Below are positions 8,835-17,844 of a stretch of 64,000 nucleotides of DNA, piece by piece. Below the pieces are notes generated by a model. That model searched no databases. It was not told the DNA's origin and worked only from the letters and a program-made list of their open reading frames with translations. The translations under genes and the position numbers were made by a program. The number at the start of each line of letters is the position of its first letter. Within the stretch, counting starts at the first letter, position 1. The DNA is taken from contig JOAZ01000020.1 of NCBI GenBank assembly GCA_000720535.1, positions 209,681 through 273,680 of the forward strand. The letters are read 5' to 3'. Source of the stretch: Streptomyces halstedii. Its GTDB lineage: Bacteria; Actinomycetota; Actinomycetes; Streptomycetales; Streptomycetaceae.

Positions 8835-10409
8835 ATGTTCCTGCAACGCATCGGCAACAAGGGCATCCGGCTCGGCACGGTCTTCGACCGGGCGGCCGCG
8901 CGTCATCCCGCGAACCCCGTCTACCTGGACCACGCGCTCGACATCGCGCCGGAGCTGGGCCACCGGGTGACGCTGACCGAGATCGCGGATCTGGTGGACG
9001 ACTTCGCCTCCCGGCTGTGGGCCTCGCGGGTGCGGCCCGGGGACCATGTGGTCGTCCACAAGTCGGACAGCTTCGACATCTCCCTGCTCGCCTACAGCGT
9101 GGCGCGCGTCGGGGCGGTGCCGGTCCTGCTGTCGCCGAAGCTGGACGGCGAGACCGTCGCCCGGCTGCTGGGGCGGCTGCGCCGGCCGACCCTGGTGACC
9201 GACCAGGCGAAGCTGGAGAAGGAACTGCCGCCCGCCGTGTTCGAGTTGACGGAACGGGTGCTGCTGGCGGCCGGGAGCTTCCCGGAGGCGGTCTCGCTGG
9301 ACTCGCTCGCCGGGGTCGCTCGGGTCCGTCCGGTGACCCGGCCGCAGAACCTGCCGGCGCTGATCACCCACACCTCGGGCACCACCGGGCTGCCGAAGCT
9401 CGCGGTCCAGACCGGGCACACGATCCAGGCCCGCTGCCGCCCTCAGTCCGTCCTGCTCGCGCCGGTGAGCCGCCGCGAACCCATCGCCGTCCACGTCTCG
9501 TTCGCGCATTCGAGGATGATCAGCGGGGCGGCGCTGTTCGCGTTGCGTGGTCATCCGCTCATCGTGCTGCGGGACGACGAACCGGAGCGGGTGGCCGAGC
9601 TCTTCTCCCGTATCCCCCCGGGCGTGGTCGAGTCGCACCCCAACACGCTGCTGCACTGGGAGGTTCTGGCGGACCATCCCGCCAGGCCGCTGGCCCGGGT
9701 GCGCTGCTTCAGCAACACCTTCGACGCCATCCACCCCCGTACGGTGGAGACGCTGCTGGGTGCCTCGGAGCGGCGCGTGCCGTTCTTCGCGCAGACCTAC
9801 GGGCAGAGCGAGACCGGGGCAATCTGCGCGCGGACCTACACCCGGCGCCACCGGCTGGGCGCCGACGGCCGGTGCGTGGGCCGGAACTTCTCCGGGCTGA
9901 CCGAGGTGCGGGTGGTGAGCCGGGACGGGCGCACGCCCACCAAGGACTCCCCCGGGCACATCGAGGCGCGCAGCGGCGGGCAGATCGTCACCTACTTCGG
10001 TGAACAGGAGCGGTTCGACGGGCAGTTCTCGGCGGACGGCTGGTGGCGGATGGGGGACCTCGGATACCGCACCCGGTGGGGGTGCGTGCACCTGCTGGAC
10101 CGGGAGGTCGACGAGATCCCGGGCATCAGCAGCACGCTGGAGCTGGAGGACAAGCTGTTCACGCGGCTTCCGGAGCTGCTGGAGGTGATCATCGTCCCGG
10201 GCGGGGGCGGGGCGCCGGTTCCCGTGGTGTGCACCCGCGGGGACGCGCCGCTCGACCGTGCCCGGTGGCGGAGCGCGGTGGTGGATCTGCCGGAGCTGGC
10301 GGAGCCGGTGCAGCGGCGGCTGGAGGAGCTGCCGCACACCGCCACCACCAAGGTCAAGCGGCTGGAGCTGGCCCGGCTGCTGGCCGGGCCCGAGGGTGCC
10401 GCCGACTGA
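8835..10409 (+). CDS. ANL-superfamily adenylate-forming ligase 2 (paralogue of the upstream ligase)
   Basis: A 524-residue paralogue of the preceding ligase. The N termini are nearly superposable (LQRIGN-GI-LG at the start of both) and the motifs occur in the same order: THTSGTTGLPK, FAQTYGQSETG, WWRMGDLGY and C-terminal TATTKVKRLEL. The ATG at 8835 is chosen because the paralogue starts identically; the frame is open for 915 bases further upstream but that part shadows gene 1. The tandem duplication implies divided labour, for example one enzyme activating a carboxylate and the other doing ATP-dependent N-N bond formation, or two acids being activated for one amide. Ends at a strong hairpin shared with the convergent acetolactate synthase. 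Confidence 0.85.
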   Translation: MFLQRIGNKGIRLGTVFDRAAARHPANPVYLDHALDIAPELGHRVTLTEIADLVDDFASRLWASRVRPGDHVVVHKSDSFDISLLAYSVARVGAVPVLLSPKLDGETVARLLGRLRRPTLVTDQAKLEKELPPAVFELTERVLLAAGSFPEAVSLDSLAGVARVRPVTRPQNLPALITHTSGTTGLPKLAVQTGHTIQARCRPQSVLLAPVSRREPIAVHVSFAHSRMISGAALFALRGHPLIVLRDDEPERVAELFSRIPPGVVESHPNTLLHWEVLADHPARPLARVRCFSNTFDAIHPRTVETLLGASERRVPFFAQTYGQSETGAICARTYTRRHRLGADGRCVGRNFSGLTEVRVVSRDGRTPTKDSPGHIEARSGGQIVTYFGEQERFDGQFSADGWWRMGDLGYRTRWGCVHLLDREVDEIPGISSTLELEDKLFTRLPELLEVIIVPGGGGAPVPVVCTRGDAPLDRARWRSAVVDLPELAEPVQRRLEELPHTATTKVKRLELARLLAGPEGAAD

Positions 10410-10416
10410 GCGGGCG

Positions 10417-10456
10417 GGCCCGGCGCCCGGCCCTTCCACGGGCCGGGCGCCGGGCC
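10417..10456. terminator. Perfect 17-bp hairpin, bidirectional terminator
   Basis: Arms 10417-10433 and 10440-10456 are perfectly complementary with loop ttccac. The hairpin lies between the convergent ends of ligase 2 and ilvB. Confidence 0.85.
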
Positions 10457-10470
10457 TTCGCGCGAGGTGG

Positions 10471-12339
10471 TCAGTCGGCCACGTCGCCGAAGTCGGGGCG
10501 CACGCCCCGCGCGGACCGGATCTCGTCGTTGCTGGTGCCGGCGGCGACCATCGGCCAGACCATGGCGTCCTGGTGGACGATGAAGTCCACGACGACGGGC
10601 CGGTCGTCGACGGCGTTGGCCTTCTGGATGACGGCGTCGAGGTCGGACGGGTCCTCGCAGCGCAGGCCGACGCAGCCCATCGCCTCGGCGAGCTTGACGA
10701 AGTCCGGCACGCGGGTGCCGTGCACGGGCGCGGCGGCGCCGGACTCGGCCGGGGGCCGGTGCAGCGCGGTGTGGGAGTAGCGCTGGTCGTAGAAGAGGGT
10801 CTGCCACTGGCGGACCATCCCGAGGGCGCCGTTGTTGATGACGGCGACCTTGATCGGGATGTTGTTGAGCGCGCAGGTGGTGAGCTCCTGGTTGGTCATC
10901 TGGAAGCAGCCGTCGCCGTCGATCGCCCAGACCGTGCGGTCCGGCATGCCCGCCTTGGCGCCCATCGCGGCCGGGACGGCGTAGCCCATGGTGCCCGCGC
11001 CCCCGGAGTTCAGCCAGTGGCGGGGCTCCTGGAAGCGGAGGAACTGCGAGGCCCACATCTGGTGCTGGCCGACGCCCGCCGCGAAGACGGTCCCCTCGGG
11101 GGCGAGCCGGCCGATCCGCTCGATGACCCGCTGGGGTGACAGTCGGCCCTCGGGCGCGGGTTCGTAGCCGAGCGGATAGCGGGTCCGCCAGTCGTCGAGC
11201 CGTTCCCACCAGGCGGTGCGGTCGCCGTGGTTGCCCGCCTCGTGCTCGGACCGGACGACATGGAGCAGGGCCTCCAGCACCTCGCGGGCGTCGCCGACGA
11301 TCGGCACGTCGGCGGCGCGGTTCTTGCCGATCTCGGCCGGGTCGACGTCCGCGTGCACGACCTTGGCGTACGGGGCGAAGCTGTCCAGCCTGCCGGTCAC
11401 CCGGTCGTCGAAGCGCGCGCCGACGGCGAAGATCAGGTCCGCCTTCTGGAGCGCGGTCACCGCGGCCACCGTGCCGTGCATGCCGGGCATGCCCAGGCAG
11501 CGCGGATGATCAGCCGGGATGGTGCCCAGTGCCATCAGGGTGGTGACGACGGGGACCCCGGTCAGCTCCACCAGGGACCTCAGTTCGTCGGCGGCCCCGG
11601 CCTTGACGACGCCTCCGCCGACGTAGAGGACCGGGCGTTCGGCCGCCAGGAGCAGCTCGGCGGCCTGGCGGATCTGCCGGTCGTGCGGCCTGCCGACGCG
11701 CTGGTAGCCGGGCAGTTCGGTCCGCTGCGGCGGGCAGTACGCGGCCGGCCGCTGGAGGGCGTCCTTGGTGATGTCGACCAGGACCGGTCCGGGGCGCCCG
11801 GTGGAGGCGACGTGGAACGCCTCCGCGATCACGCGCGGGATGTCGGCCGGGTCGGTGACCAGGTAGTTGTGTTTGGTGATCGGCACGGTGATGCCGCAGA
11901 TGTCCGCCTCCTGGAAGGAGTCGGTGCCGATCGACGAGGAGGGCACCTGCCCCGTCACGGCGACGATCGGCACCGAGTCCATGTAGGCGTCGGCGATGGC
12001 CGTGACCAGGTTGGTGGCGCCCGGCCCTGACGTGGCCATGCAGACGCCGACCTTGCCGGTGGCCTGGGCGTAACCGGTGGCCGCGTGGCCGGCGCCCTGC
12101 TCGTGGCGGACCAGGATGTGCCGGAGCTTGACGGAGTCCATCAGCGGGTCGTAGGCGGGCAGGACCGCACCGCCCGGGATGCCGAAGACGGTGTCGGCCC
12201 CGGCTTCCTCCAGCGAGCGGATGAGGGCCTGGGCGCCGGTCAGGCGGGGCGCGGCGTCGCCGGTCCCGGGCTCCAGGGCGGTGGGCGGGGCGGCGGTCTC
12301 CGCCCGCTCCGCGCGGTCAGCTGTCGCGTATTCGGTCAT
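10471..12339 (-). CDS. ilvB: Acetolactate synthase large (catalytic) subunit, stand-alone copy
   Basis: A 622-residue ThDP-dependent acetohydroxyacid synthase. It condenses two pyruvates, or pyruvate and 2-ketobutyrate, in branched-chain amino-acid synthesis. Catalytic Glu80 lies in [22 protein letters not shown] and the ThDP-binding [12 protein letters not shown]...NN motif are intact, and the AHAS-specific MVRQWQ tryptophan is present. The whole length looks like a housekeeping streptomycete IlvB rather than a divergent ThDP enzyme. ATG 12339 is chosen for its ggagag ribosome site; the upstream open extension is non-coding. The usual partners ilvN and ilvC are absent: the neighbours are an exporter on one side and convergent ligases on the other. 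It may supply precursor, or be a target copy giving self-resistance; the sequence alone cannot decide. A 260-bp leader separates it from the exporter. Confidence 0.9.
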   Translation of the reverse strand: MTEYATADRAERAETAAPPTALEPGTGDAAPRLTGAQALIRSLEEAGADTVFGIPGGAVLPAYDPLMDSVKLRHILVRHEQGAGHAATGYAQATGKVGVCMATSGPGATNLVTAIADAYMDSVPIVAVTGQVPSSSIGTDSFQEADICGITVPITKHNYLVTDPADIPRVIAEAFHVASTGRPGPVLVDITKDALQRPAAYCPPQRTELPGYQRVGRPHDRQIRQAAELLLAAERPVLYVGGGVVKAGAADELRSLVELTGVPVVTTLMALGTIPADHPRCLGMPGMHGTVAAVTALQKADLIFAVGARFDDRVTGRLDSFAPYAKVVHADVDPAEIGKNRAADVPIVGDAREVLEALLHVVRSEHEAGNHGDRTAWWERLDDWRTRYPLGYEPAPEGRLSPQRVIERIGRLAPEGTVFAAGVGQHQMWASQFLRFQEPRHWLNSGGAGTMGYAVPAAMGAKAGMPDRTVWAIDGDGCFQMTNQELTTCALNNIPIKVAVINNGALGMVRQWQTLFYDQRYSHTALHRPPAESGAAAPVHGTRVPDFVKLAEAMGCVGLRCEDPSDLDAVIQKANAVDDRPVVVDFIVHQDAMVWPMVAAGTSNDEIRSARGVRPDFGDVAD

Positions 12340-12599
12340 CTTTCTCTCCAGCCTCTCGGTTTCTTCGACGTGGGTCCCCCTGGGGCGGGGGCGGGTTCTG
12401 GCCGGGCCTCGCGTCCGCCGAGGTGCGCGTGCGCGTCGGGGGCCGGGCCGTCGTCGTGAGAACCGGGGCAGCAGGGTCGCCTCCGCGCCGGTCGTCCGGT
12501 GCCGCGTGCCGGGGGTGGTCCGGCGGGGGTGCGGCGCCACGACGTCGAACGGCGGCCGGGACTCTGGTCGTCCGGGCCGCGGCGGACATCGGGTACGGC

Positions 12600-13820
12600 T
12601 CAGTCCGCGCGGGCGGCCGAGCGTGCCGTGACGCGCAGGAAGAGCAGGGCCACGAACGCCAGGGCGGCGCCCAGTCCGTACACGGTCGCCATTCCGGCCG
12701 GGAGCGTGAGGCCGCCGAGCACGGTGCCGAGGCCGATGCCGAGGTAGATCGAGGAGGAGTTCAGGGAGACCACCAGGGGGGCCTCCTGGGGTGCGACCTC
12801 GATGAGCCGGTGCTGCTGCGGGGGCGTCTGGCACCAGCTGCTCGCTCCCCAGAGCAGGACCAGGAGGCCGACCGCCACGCGCAGCGAGACATCGGCGGCG
12901 GCGAGCCAGGCCAGCAGGCCGAGGGCGAGCACCATGCAGACGTATCCGGTGGTCAGGACCCGGACGGAGCCCCAGCGGTCGGTCGCGTAGCCGGCGGCGA
13001 GGTTGCCGATGACGGCGCCCAGGCCGTAGAGGAAGAGCATCCAGAGCAGGGCGCTCTCCGGGATGTCCACCGCGGCGAGGGCGGGGACGCTGTAGGCGTA
13101 GGCCGTGTAGCACGCTCCCATGCCGAGCACGGTGAGGGGCAGTACGGCGAGTACGGCCGGACGGCGCAGCACCGCGAGCCGGGTGCGCAGCGGCACGCGC
13201 GCGTTGCCGGGCAGCGCGGGCATGATCACCCGCAGCCAGACGGCGACGAGCAGGCACAGCGCGGCCACCAGGCCGAGCGCGGTCCGCCATCCCAGCCAGT
13301 GGCTCGCCAGGTTGCCGAGGGGCACCCCGAGCGCGGTGGCGACGGTGAGGCCCCCGACGACCACGGCCAGGGCACGGGCCCGGAGTTCGGGGCGGACGAG
13401 CGCGGCGCTGACCGCACCGGCGCAGGGTGTGTAGGCGGCGGCGCCCGCGGCCGCCAGGACCCGGCTGGCGATCAGTACGGCGAAGTTCGGTGCCAGCGCC
13501 GAGCCGAGGTTGGCCACACCGAGCGTGAGCAGGGCGAGCACCAGCAGGGTCCGGCGCGGCAGGCGGGCGGTGGCGGTGGCGAGCACCGGTGAGAGGACGG
13601 CGTAGGCGCCCGCGAACACCGTGACGGACTGGCCGGCCCGTGCCGCCGACACGTGCAGGGAGTCGGCCATGGAGGGCAGGAACCCGGCCACCACGAAGGC
13701 GTCCGTGCCGACGGCGAACGTGCCTAAGGCCAGGACCAGGGTGGAGGAGAGTCCCCCCGGCTCGGCTTTCGACTCCCGGCCGACGGCCGGGCGGCCGGAC
13801 GAAACAGAGACATCAGACAT
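12600..13820 (-). CDS. MFS drug:H+ antiporter (DHA1-type exporter) with a TTA codon
   Basis: A 406-residue integral membrane protein with about 12 predicted hydrophobic segments. It shows the loop 2-3 type motif ([17 protein letters not shown]) and the AraJ/CmlA-like start [22 protein letters not shown] typical of DHA1 efflux proteins. Start ATG 13820 has an excellent aaggag site seven bases upstream. Codon 32 is TTA (genomic 13725-13727), rare in high-GC Streptomyces and read by the bldA tRNA, so production should be developmentally delayed. It lies between an Rrf2 regulator and ilvB on the same strand, so it probably exports the cluster product under Rrf2 control. Substrate unknown. Confidence 0.87.
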   Translation of the reverse strand: MSDVSVSSGRPAVGRESKAEPGGLSSTLVLALGTFAVGTDAFVVAGFLPSMADSLHVSAARAGQSVTVFAGAYAVLSPVLATATARLPRRTLLVLALLTLGVANLGSALAPNFAVLIASRVLAAAGAAAYTPCAGAVSAALVRPELRARALAVVVGGLTVATALGVPLGNLASHWLGWRTALGLVAALCLLVAVWLRVIMPALPGNARVPLRTRLAVLRRPAVLAVLPLTVLGMGACYTAYAYSVPALAAVDIPESALLWMLFLYGLGAVIGNLAAGYATDRWGSVRVLTTGYVCMVLALGLLAWLAAADVSLRVAVGLLVLLWGASSWCQTPPQQHRLIEVAPQEAPLVVSLNSSSIYLGIGLGTVLGGLTLPAGMATVYGLGAALAFVALLFLRVTARSAARAD

Positions 13821-13883
13821 CCAGATTCTCCTTACATGTGTGCGCGGGGGTGGGAGCCGCGCGGCGGGCGGCTCGTCCTGGCG

Positions 13884-13979
13884 CGTACGGTCGGCGCCTC
13901 GTGCGGGCGTACGGTCAGCGGCTCGTGCGGGCGTGTGGCCGGCGCCTCGTGCGGGCCTGCGGTCAGCGGCTCGTCCGGG
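13884..13979. repeat. 24-bp tandem repeat, four units
   Basis: Four 24-bp units (starts 13884, 13908, 13932 and 13956) related to cgtacggtcggcgcctcgtg occupy the Rrf2-MFS gap. The last unit runs into the 3' end of the Rrf2 gene, so the repeat shapes that protein's C-terminal residues. Confidence 0.85.
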
Positions 13980-14448
13980 TGTAGCGGCGCCGGTTGCGGT
14001 CGGCCGCTCCGGGGGGCGCGGCCGCCATCAGGTCCGCGACGCTCTGTCCGGCGAGCTCACGGCGCCAGGCCAGTTCGGCCCGGCGCATCGCGGAGGCGAC
14101 CCCGCAGGGCCGCTGGAACTCCTGGATGAGCTCGGCGGTCTCCGCCTCTTCCGCCCGCTGCCGGATCTCGGTGCAGCGGAAGACGTCGTCGCGTCCCTCG
14201 ATGGCGGTCACCACGTCCATGAGGGTGATCCGCTCCGGGGGCCGGGCCAGCCGGAACCCGCCCCGGGCCCCGGCCGTGGAGCTGAGGATGCCCGCCCGGA
14301 CCAAGGCTTGCAGGCGCTTGTTCAGGTACGCGGGCGGCAGCCCGAACCAGGCCGCCAGTGTCGCCGTCGGCACCGGTTCGTCGTCTTCGAGCCAGGCCAG
14401 CGCCAGACAGCAGTGCAGGCCCCACTCGACTCCCTCACCCATCCGCAT
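13963..14448 (-). CDS. Rrf2-family transcriptional regulator
   Basis: A 161-residue regulator with an N-terminal winged helix (VPTATLAAWFGLPPAYLNKRLQALVRAGILSSTAGARGGFRLARPPERITLMDVVTAIEG). The GARGGFRLAR wing is the Rrf2 hallmark. Four cysteines are present: 13, 14, 92 and 115. C92 matches the first ligand of Fe-S Rrf2 proteins, but the C-x5-C-x5-C pattern of IscR/NsrR is not complete, so the protein may use other ligands, thiols, or none. It is divergent from the oxidoreductase-creE-creD operon and upstream of the exporter. Because that operon should generate nitrous acid, a reactive-nitrogen sensor would make sense, but this is inference. An imperfect dyad around 14450-14470 may be its own operator. 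Confidence 0.85.
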   Translation of the reverse strand: MRMGEGVEWGLHCCLALAWLEDDEPVPTATLAAWFGLPPAYLNKRLQALVRAGILSSTAGARGGFRLARPPERITLMDVVTAIEGRDDVFRCTEIRQRAEEAETAELIQEFQRPCGVASAMRRAELAWRRELAGQSVADLMAAAPPGAADRNRRRYTRTSR

Positions 14449-14641
14449 AACCAGGATGATAGATGTCCAGGTTCCTCTTCCGCGCGGACTCGGCGGGAAC
14501 GCGCCAAAGTTGACGCGTCGTCATGTGTCCGGAACGGCACCGGACCTGGAAGCGCCCGGGGACCTCCCGGGTTCCGTACGCGCCGCGCCCACCCCCCGTA
14601 CGCGCCGCCCCGCCCGGTGCGCGTTCCCGGCCGCGCCGACC

Positions 14642-14712
14642 TGACGGACCGGTGGCGCCGACCTGACGGATCGGTGGCCGAGGTGACGGACCCGGGACAC
14701 GGAGGTGACGGG
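14642..14712 (+). promoter_or_regulatory. Four-copy TGACGG direct repeat, candidate SARP operator
   Basis: Heptamers tgacgga, tgacgga, tgacgga and tgacggg start at 14642, 14664, 14684 and 14706. The spacings of 22, 20 and 22 bp are about two helical turns, so the copies lie on one DNA face. SARP activators bind heptameric direct repeats with 11- or 22-bp periodicity. The block ends 62 bp before the ATG at 14775, within the 326-bp gap (14449-14774), which otherwise contains only the Rrf2 promoter. Confidence 0.65.
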
Positions 14713-14774
14713 TCCTGGACGGTGCCGCGCCCTCAACCGGCCGAAGGGGCCGGGCGCGAGGAGAATCCAGCACC

Positions 14775-15779
14775 ATGCGTGCCGCCTACGTCGAAGAGCT
14801 CGGTCCCCCTGACCTCATCCGGGTCGGCGAGGTGCCCCCGCCCCGGCCAGGTCCCGACGACGTGCTCGTGGACGTCGAGGTGACCGCCGTCAACCACGTC
14901 GACACCTTCGTACGGTCGGGCGCGTGGCGCACCCCCGTGCCCTTTCCCTTCGTCATCGGACGGGATGTGGTGGGCACGGTCACCCGGGCCGGACCCGGAG
15001 CACCGGGCTTCGCCGCCGGAGACCGGGTGTGGTGCAGCAGCCTGGGGCACGCGGGCCGTCAGGGCGCGGCCGCCGAGCGGGTGGCGGTGCCCGCCGACCG
15101 GCTGTACCGGCTGCCGGAGGGCGTCGACGCGGTGGACGCGGTGGCGCTCTCCCACCCGGCCTCGACCGCCTACCTCGCGCTCTTCACCCACGGGCGGATG
15201 CGCGCGGGCGAGACGGTCGTCGTCCTCGGGGGCGCGGGAAACGTCGGCGGTGCCGCCGTGGTGATGGCCGCTCAGGCCGGTGCGCGTGTGGTGGCCGTCG
15301 CCTCCGCCGAGGACGCGGACCACTGCCGGGGGCTCGGCGCCCACCATGTCGTGGACTACCGGGACCCCGAAGCACCGCGGTCGATCCGCGCGTACGCCCC
15401 GCGAGGCGTCGACCTGCACGTCGACACCTCCGGCACCAACGACCTGGAAACGGCGGTGGACCTCCTCGCCCCGCGCGGGCGCGCCGTCGTCCTCGCCGGT
15501 CTGCGGACCCGGCCGGTGCTGCCCGCCGGGGCGCTGTACCTCCAGGACCGGTCGGTGCGCGGATTCGCCATCTCCAACGCCCGGCCGGACGAACTCGCCG
15601 ACGCGGCCGCGCACATCAACACCCTGCTGGCCGACGGGACCCTGCGTCCCCGGACCACGGAGGTGCTGCCGCTGGGCGAGGCCGCCGAGGCCCACCGGAG
15701 GCTGGAGGCGGGCGCGGTCGACGGAAAACTGGTGCTGCGCGTCGCCAAGGGCCGTCCCGTCGGCGGTACGGCGGCCTGA
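14775..15779 (+). CDS. MDR-superfamily NADPH:quinone oxidoreductase-like enzyme
   Basis: A 334-residue medium-chain dehydrogenase/reductase of the zinc-free quinone-reductase type. The N-terminal GroES-like domain (AVNHVDTFVRSGAWRTP...FVIGRDVVGTV) is followed by a Rossmann fold with the nucleotide motif VLGGAGNVGGAAV. There are no zinc-ligand cysteine clusters. Members reduce quinones or enones with NADPH. It opens an operon with the creE-like gene 85 bp downstream, so it may reduce a quinoid or diazo-quinone-type intermediate, or handle redox stress from the product. ATG 14775 is preceded by gaggag. Confidence 0.85.
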   Translation: MRAAYVEELGPPDLIRVGEVPPPRPGPDDVLVDVEVTAVNHVDTFVRSGAWRTPVPFPFVIGRDVVGTVTRAGPGAPGFAAGDRVWCSSLGHAGRQGAAAERVAVPADRLYRLPEGVDAVDAVALSHPASTAYLALFTHGRMRAGETVVVLGGAGNVGGAAVVMAAQAGARVVAVASAEDADHCRGLGAHHVVDYRDPEAPRSIRAYAPRGVDLHVDTSGTNDLETAVDLLAPRGRAVVLAGLRTRPVLPAGALYLQDRSVRGFAISNARPDELADAAAHINTLLADGTLRPRTTEVLPLGEAAEAHRRLEAGAVDGKLVLRVAKGRPVGGTAA

Positions 15780-15864
15780 CGCGCCTCCTCGCACGAGCCC
15801 CCGCACATCTCCCCGCCCGCACGACGACGTGCCGCCGCCCCCCTCTGAGAGAAGGAGACTCCCC

Positions 15865-17844
15865 ATGACGAAACGCCGGCTGGAGATCGCCGTCGTCGGT
15901 GCCGGACCACGCGGACTGTCGGTCCTGGAACGGCTCTGCGCCAACGAGCGCCGGGCACCGTCGCACGACGTCCTGGTGGTGCACATGATCGACCCGTCGC
16001 CTCCCGGGGCGGGCGCGGTCTGGCGCACCGCGCAGTCCCGCCACCTGCTGATGAACACCGTCACGTCCCAGATCACCGTGTTCACGGACGACAGCGTGCG
16101 CATCGACGGCCCGGTCGAGCCCGGCCCCTCGCTGTACGAGTGGGCCCGCGGCCTCGCGCTGCTGGGCGACGTCGACCGGTACGGGCCCGAGACCATCGCC
16201 GAGGCCCGTGCCCTCGGCCCCGACGCCTACCCCAGCCGCGCCTTCTACGGCCACTACCTCGACGACTGCTTCCGCCGGGTCGTCGCCGACGCGCCCGGAC
16301 ACATCAGGGTGGTGGCGCACCGCTCGCGGGCGGTCGCCATGGCCGACACCCACGGCTCGCCCTCCGGCCCGCAGGGCGTCCGGCTGGAGAACGGGGTCCG
16401 GCTCAACCGTCTGGACGCGGTCGTGCTGGCGCAGGGGCACCTGCCGTCCCGGCTCACCCGGCGCGACGCGCGCACCGCGAGCCTGGCCCGGATCCACCAC
16501 CTCGCGTACGTCGCCCCGGCCAACCCCGCCGATGTGGACCTGAGCGGTGTCCGCCCGGGGCGCAACGTGCTGCTGCGGGGGCTGGGCCTGAACTTCTTCG
16601 ACCACATGGCGCTGCTGACCGCGGGCCGCGGCGGAACCTTCGTACAGGTGGACGGCCGTCTCGTGTACCGGCCTTCGGGGCAGGAGCCACGGCTGTACGC
16701 GTTCTCCCGGCGCGGTGTGCCCTACCACGCCCGCGGCGAGAACGAGAAGGGCGCGCACGGCCGCCACCTCCCCCGGTTCCTCGACGCCGACCGCGTCGCC
16801 GCGCTGCGCCGCCGCGCCGCACGGGGTGAACGGGTCGACTTCCGCGCCGACCTGTGGCCGCTGATCTCCCGCGAGGTGGAGGGCGTCCACTACGGCGCCC
16901 TGCTCGCCGCGCGCGGAAAGGAGACGGAACGGGAGCGCTTCACCGAGCGCTGGGCCGCCCTCGGGCCGGACGCGGACCCGGGGCCGCTGCTGGCGGAGTC
17001 CGGGATCACCGAGGACGAGCACTGGGACTGGGACCGGCTGGCCCACCCGCTCAAGGGCCGTACGTTCACCGGCCGGGCCGACTTCCGGGCGTGGCTGCTG
17101 GACCACCTGGCCCGGGACGTCGTGGCGGCGCGCGAGGGCAACGTCAGCGGGCCGCTGAAGGCCGCGCTGGACGTGCTGCGCGACCTGCGCAACGAGATCC
17201 GGCTGGTCGTCGACCACGGCGGGCTGGCGGGCGACTCGCACCGCGACGACCTGGAGGGCTGGTACACGCCGCTGAACGCGTTCTTGTCCATCGGGCCGCC
17301 GGTGTCGCGGATCGAGGAGATGGCGGCGCTGATCGAGGCGGGGGTGCTCACGGTGCTCGGGCCCGGGGTGCAGGTGCGGCTCGACACCAACGCCCAGTTG
17401 TTCGTGGCACGTTCGGAGGCGGTGCCGGGCGAGCCGGTGCGGGCGACCACGCTGATCGAGGCCAGGCTGCCCGAGCCGGACCTCAGGTGCACCGCCGATC
17501 CGCTGCTGCGCCATCTGCTCGACACCGACCAGGTGTCCGCGTACCGGATCGACGGTCCCCCGGGCACGCGCTACGAGACGGGGGGCCTCGCCGTGACCGA
17601 GCGGCCGTACCACCTCCTGGACGGCCGGGGCCGGGCCCATCCGCGCCGGTTCGCCTACGGGGTGCCCACGGAGGCCGTGCACTGGGTGACGGCGGCGGGC
17701 ATCCGGCCGGGCGTGGACTCGGTGACGCTCGGCGACTCGGACGCCATCGCGCGCACCGTGCTGGCGCTGCCGCCGGTCGCCCGGACGCCCGCCGCCGTGG
17801 GGGCCCTGGAGTCCGGGACCGACCTCACCGAGGTGGTCGTATGA
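15865..17844 (+). CDS. creE: CreE-like flavin N-monooxygenase (aspartate to nitrosuccinate)
   Basis: A 659-residue FAD/NAD(P)-binding protein. The dinucleotide motif VVGAGPRGLSVLERL lies at residues 10-24, and the AQGHLPS and VLLRGLGLNFFD strands match the NAD_binding_9 class. CreE of the cremeomycin pathway is annotated in the same way, has a similar size, and oxidises L-aspartate to nitrosuccinate using NADPH and oxygen. The decisive context is the next gene: a fumarase/ASL-superfamily lyase whose start overlaps this stop (ATGA), the arrangement expected for nitrous-acid production. ATG 15865 follows gaaggag. Catalytic flavin chemistry cannot be proved from motifs; other FAD/NAD(P) proteins of this class have unknown roles. 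Confidence 0.8.
   Translation: MTKRRLEIAVVGAGPRGLSVLERLCANERRAPSHDVLVVHMIDPSPPGAGAVWRTAQSRHLLMNTVTSQITVFTDDSVRIDGPVEPGPSLYEWARGLALLGDVDRYGPETIAEARALGPDAYPSRAFYGHYLDDCFRRVVADAPGHIRVVAHRSRAVAMADTHGSPSGPQGVRLENGVRLNRLDAVVLAQGHLPSRLTRRDARTASLARIHHLAYVAPANPADVDLSGVRPGRNVLLRGLGLNFFDHMALLTAGRGGTFVQVDGRLVYRPSGQEPRLYAFSRRGVPYHARGENEKGAHGRHLPRFLDADRVAALRRRAARGERVDFRADLWPLISREVEGVHYGALLAARGKETERERFTERWAALGPDADPGPLLAESGITEDEHWDWDRLAHPLKGRTFTGRADFRAWLLDHLARDVVAAREGNVSGPLKAALDVLRDLRNEIRLVVDHGGLAGDSHRDDLEGWYTPLNAFLSIGPPVSRIEEMAALIEAGVLTVLGPGVQVRLDTNAQLFVARSEAVPGEPVRATTLIEARLPEPDLRCTADPLLRHLLDTDQVSAYRIDGPPGTRYETGGLAVTERPYHLLDGRGRAHPRRFAYGVPTEAVHWVTAAGIRPGVDSVTLGDSDAIARTVLALPPVARTPAAVGALESGTDLTEVVV

Noticed and set aside
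12340-12599. Branched-chain attenuator leader peptide upstream of ilvB
   Set aside because: I looked for a short ORF rich in Leu/Val/Ile codons with a terminator stem and did not find a convincing one.
12340-13290. N-terminal extension of the acetolactate synthase to 939 aa
   Set aside because: The extension overlaps the MFS gene out of frame, lacks homology, and a proper ATG with ribosome site exists at 12339.
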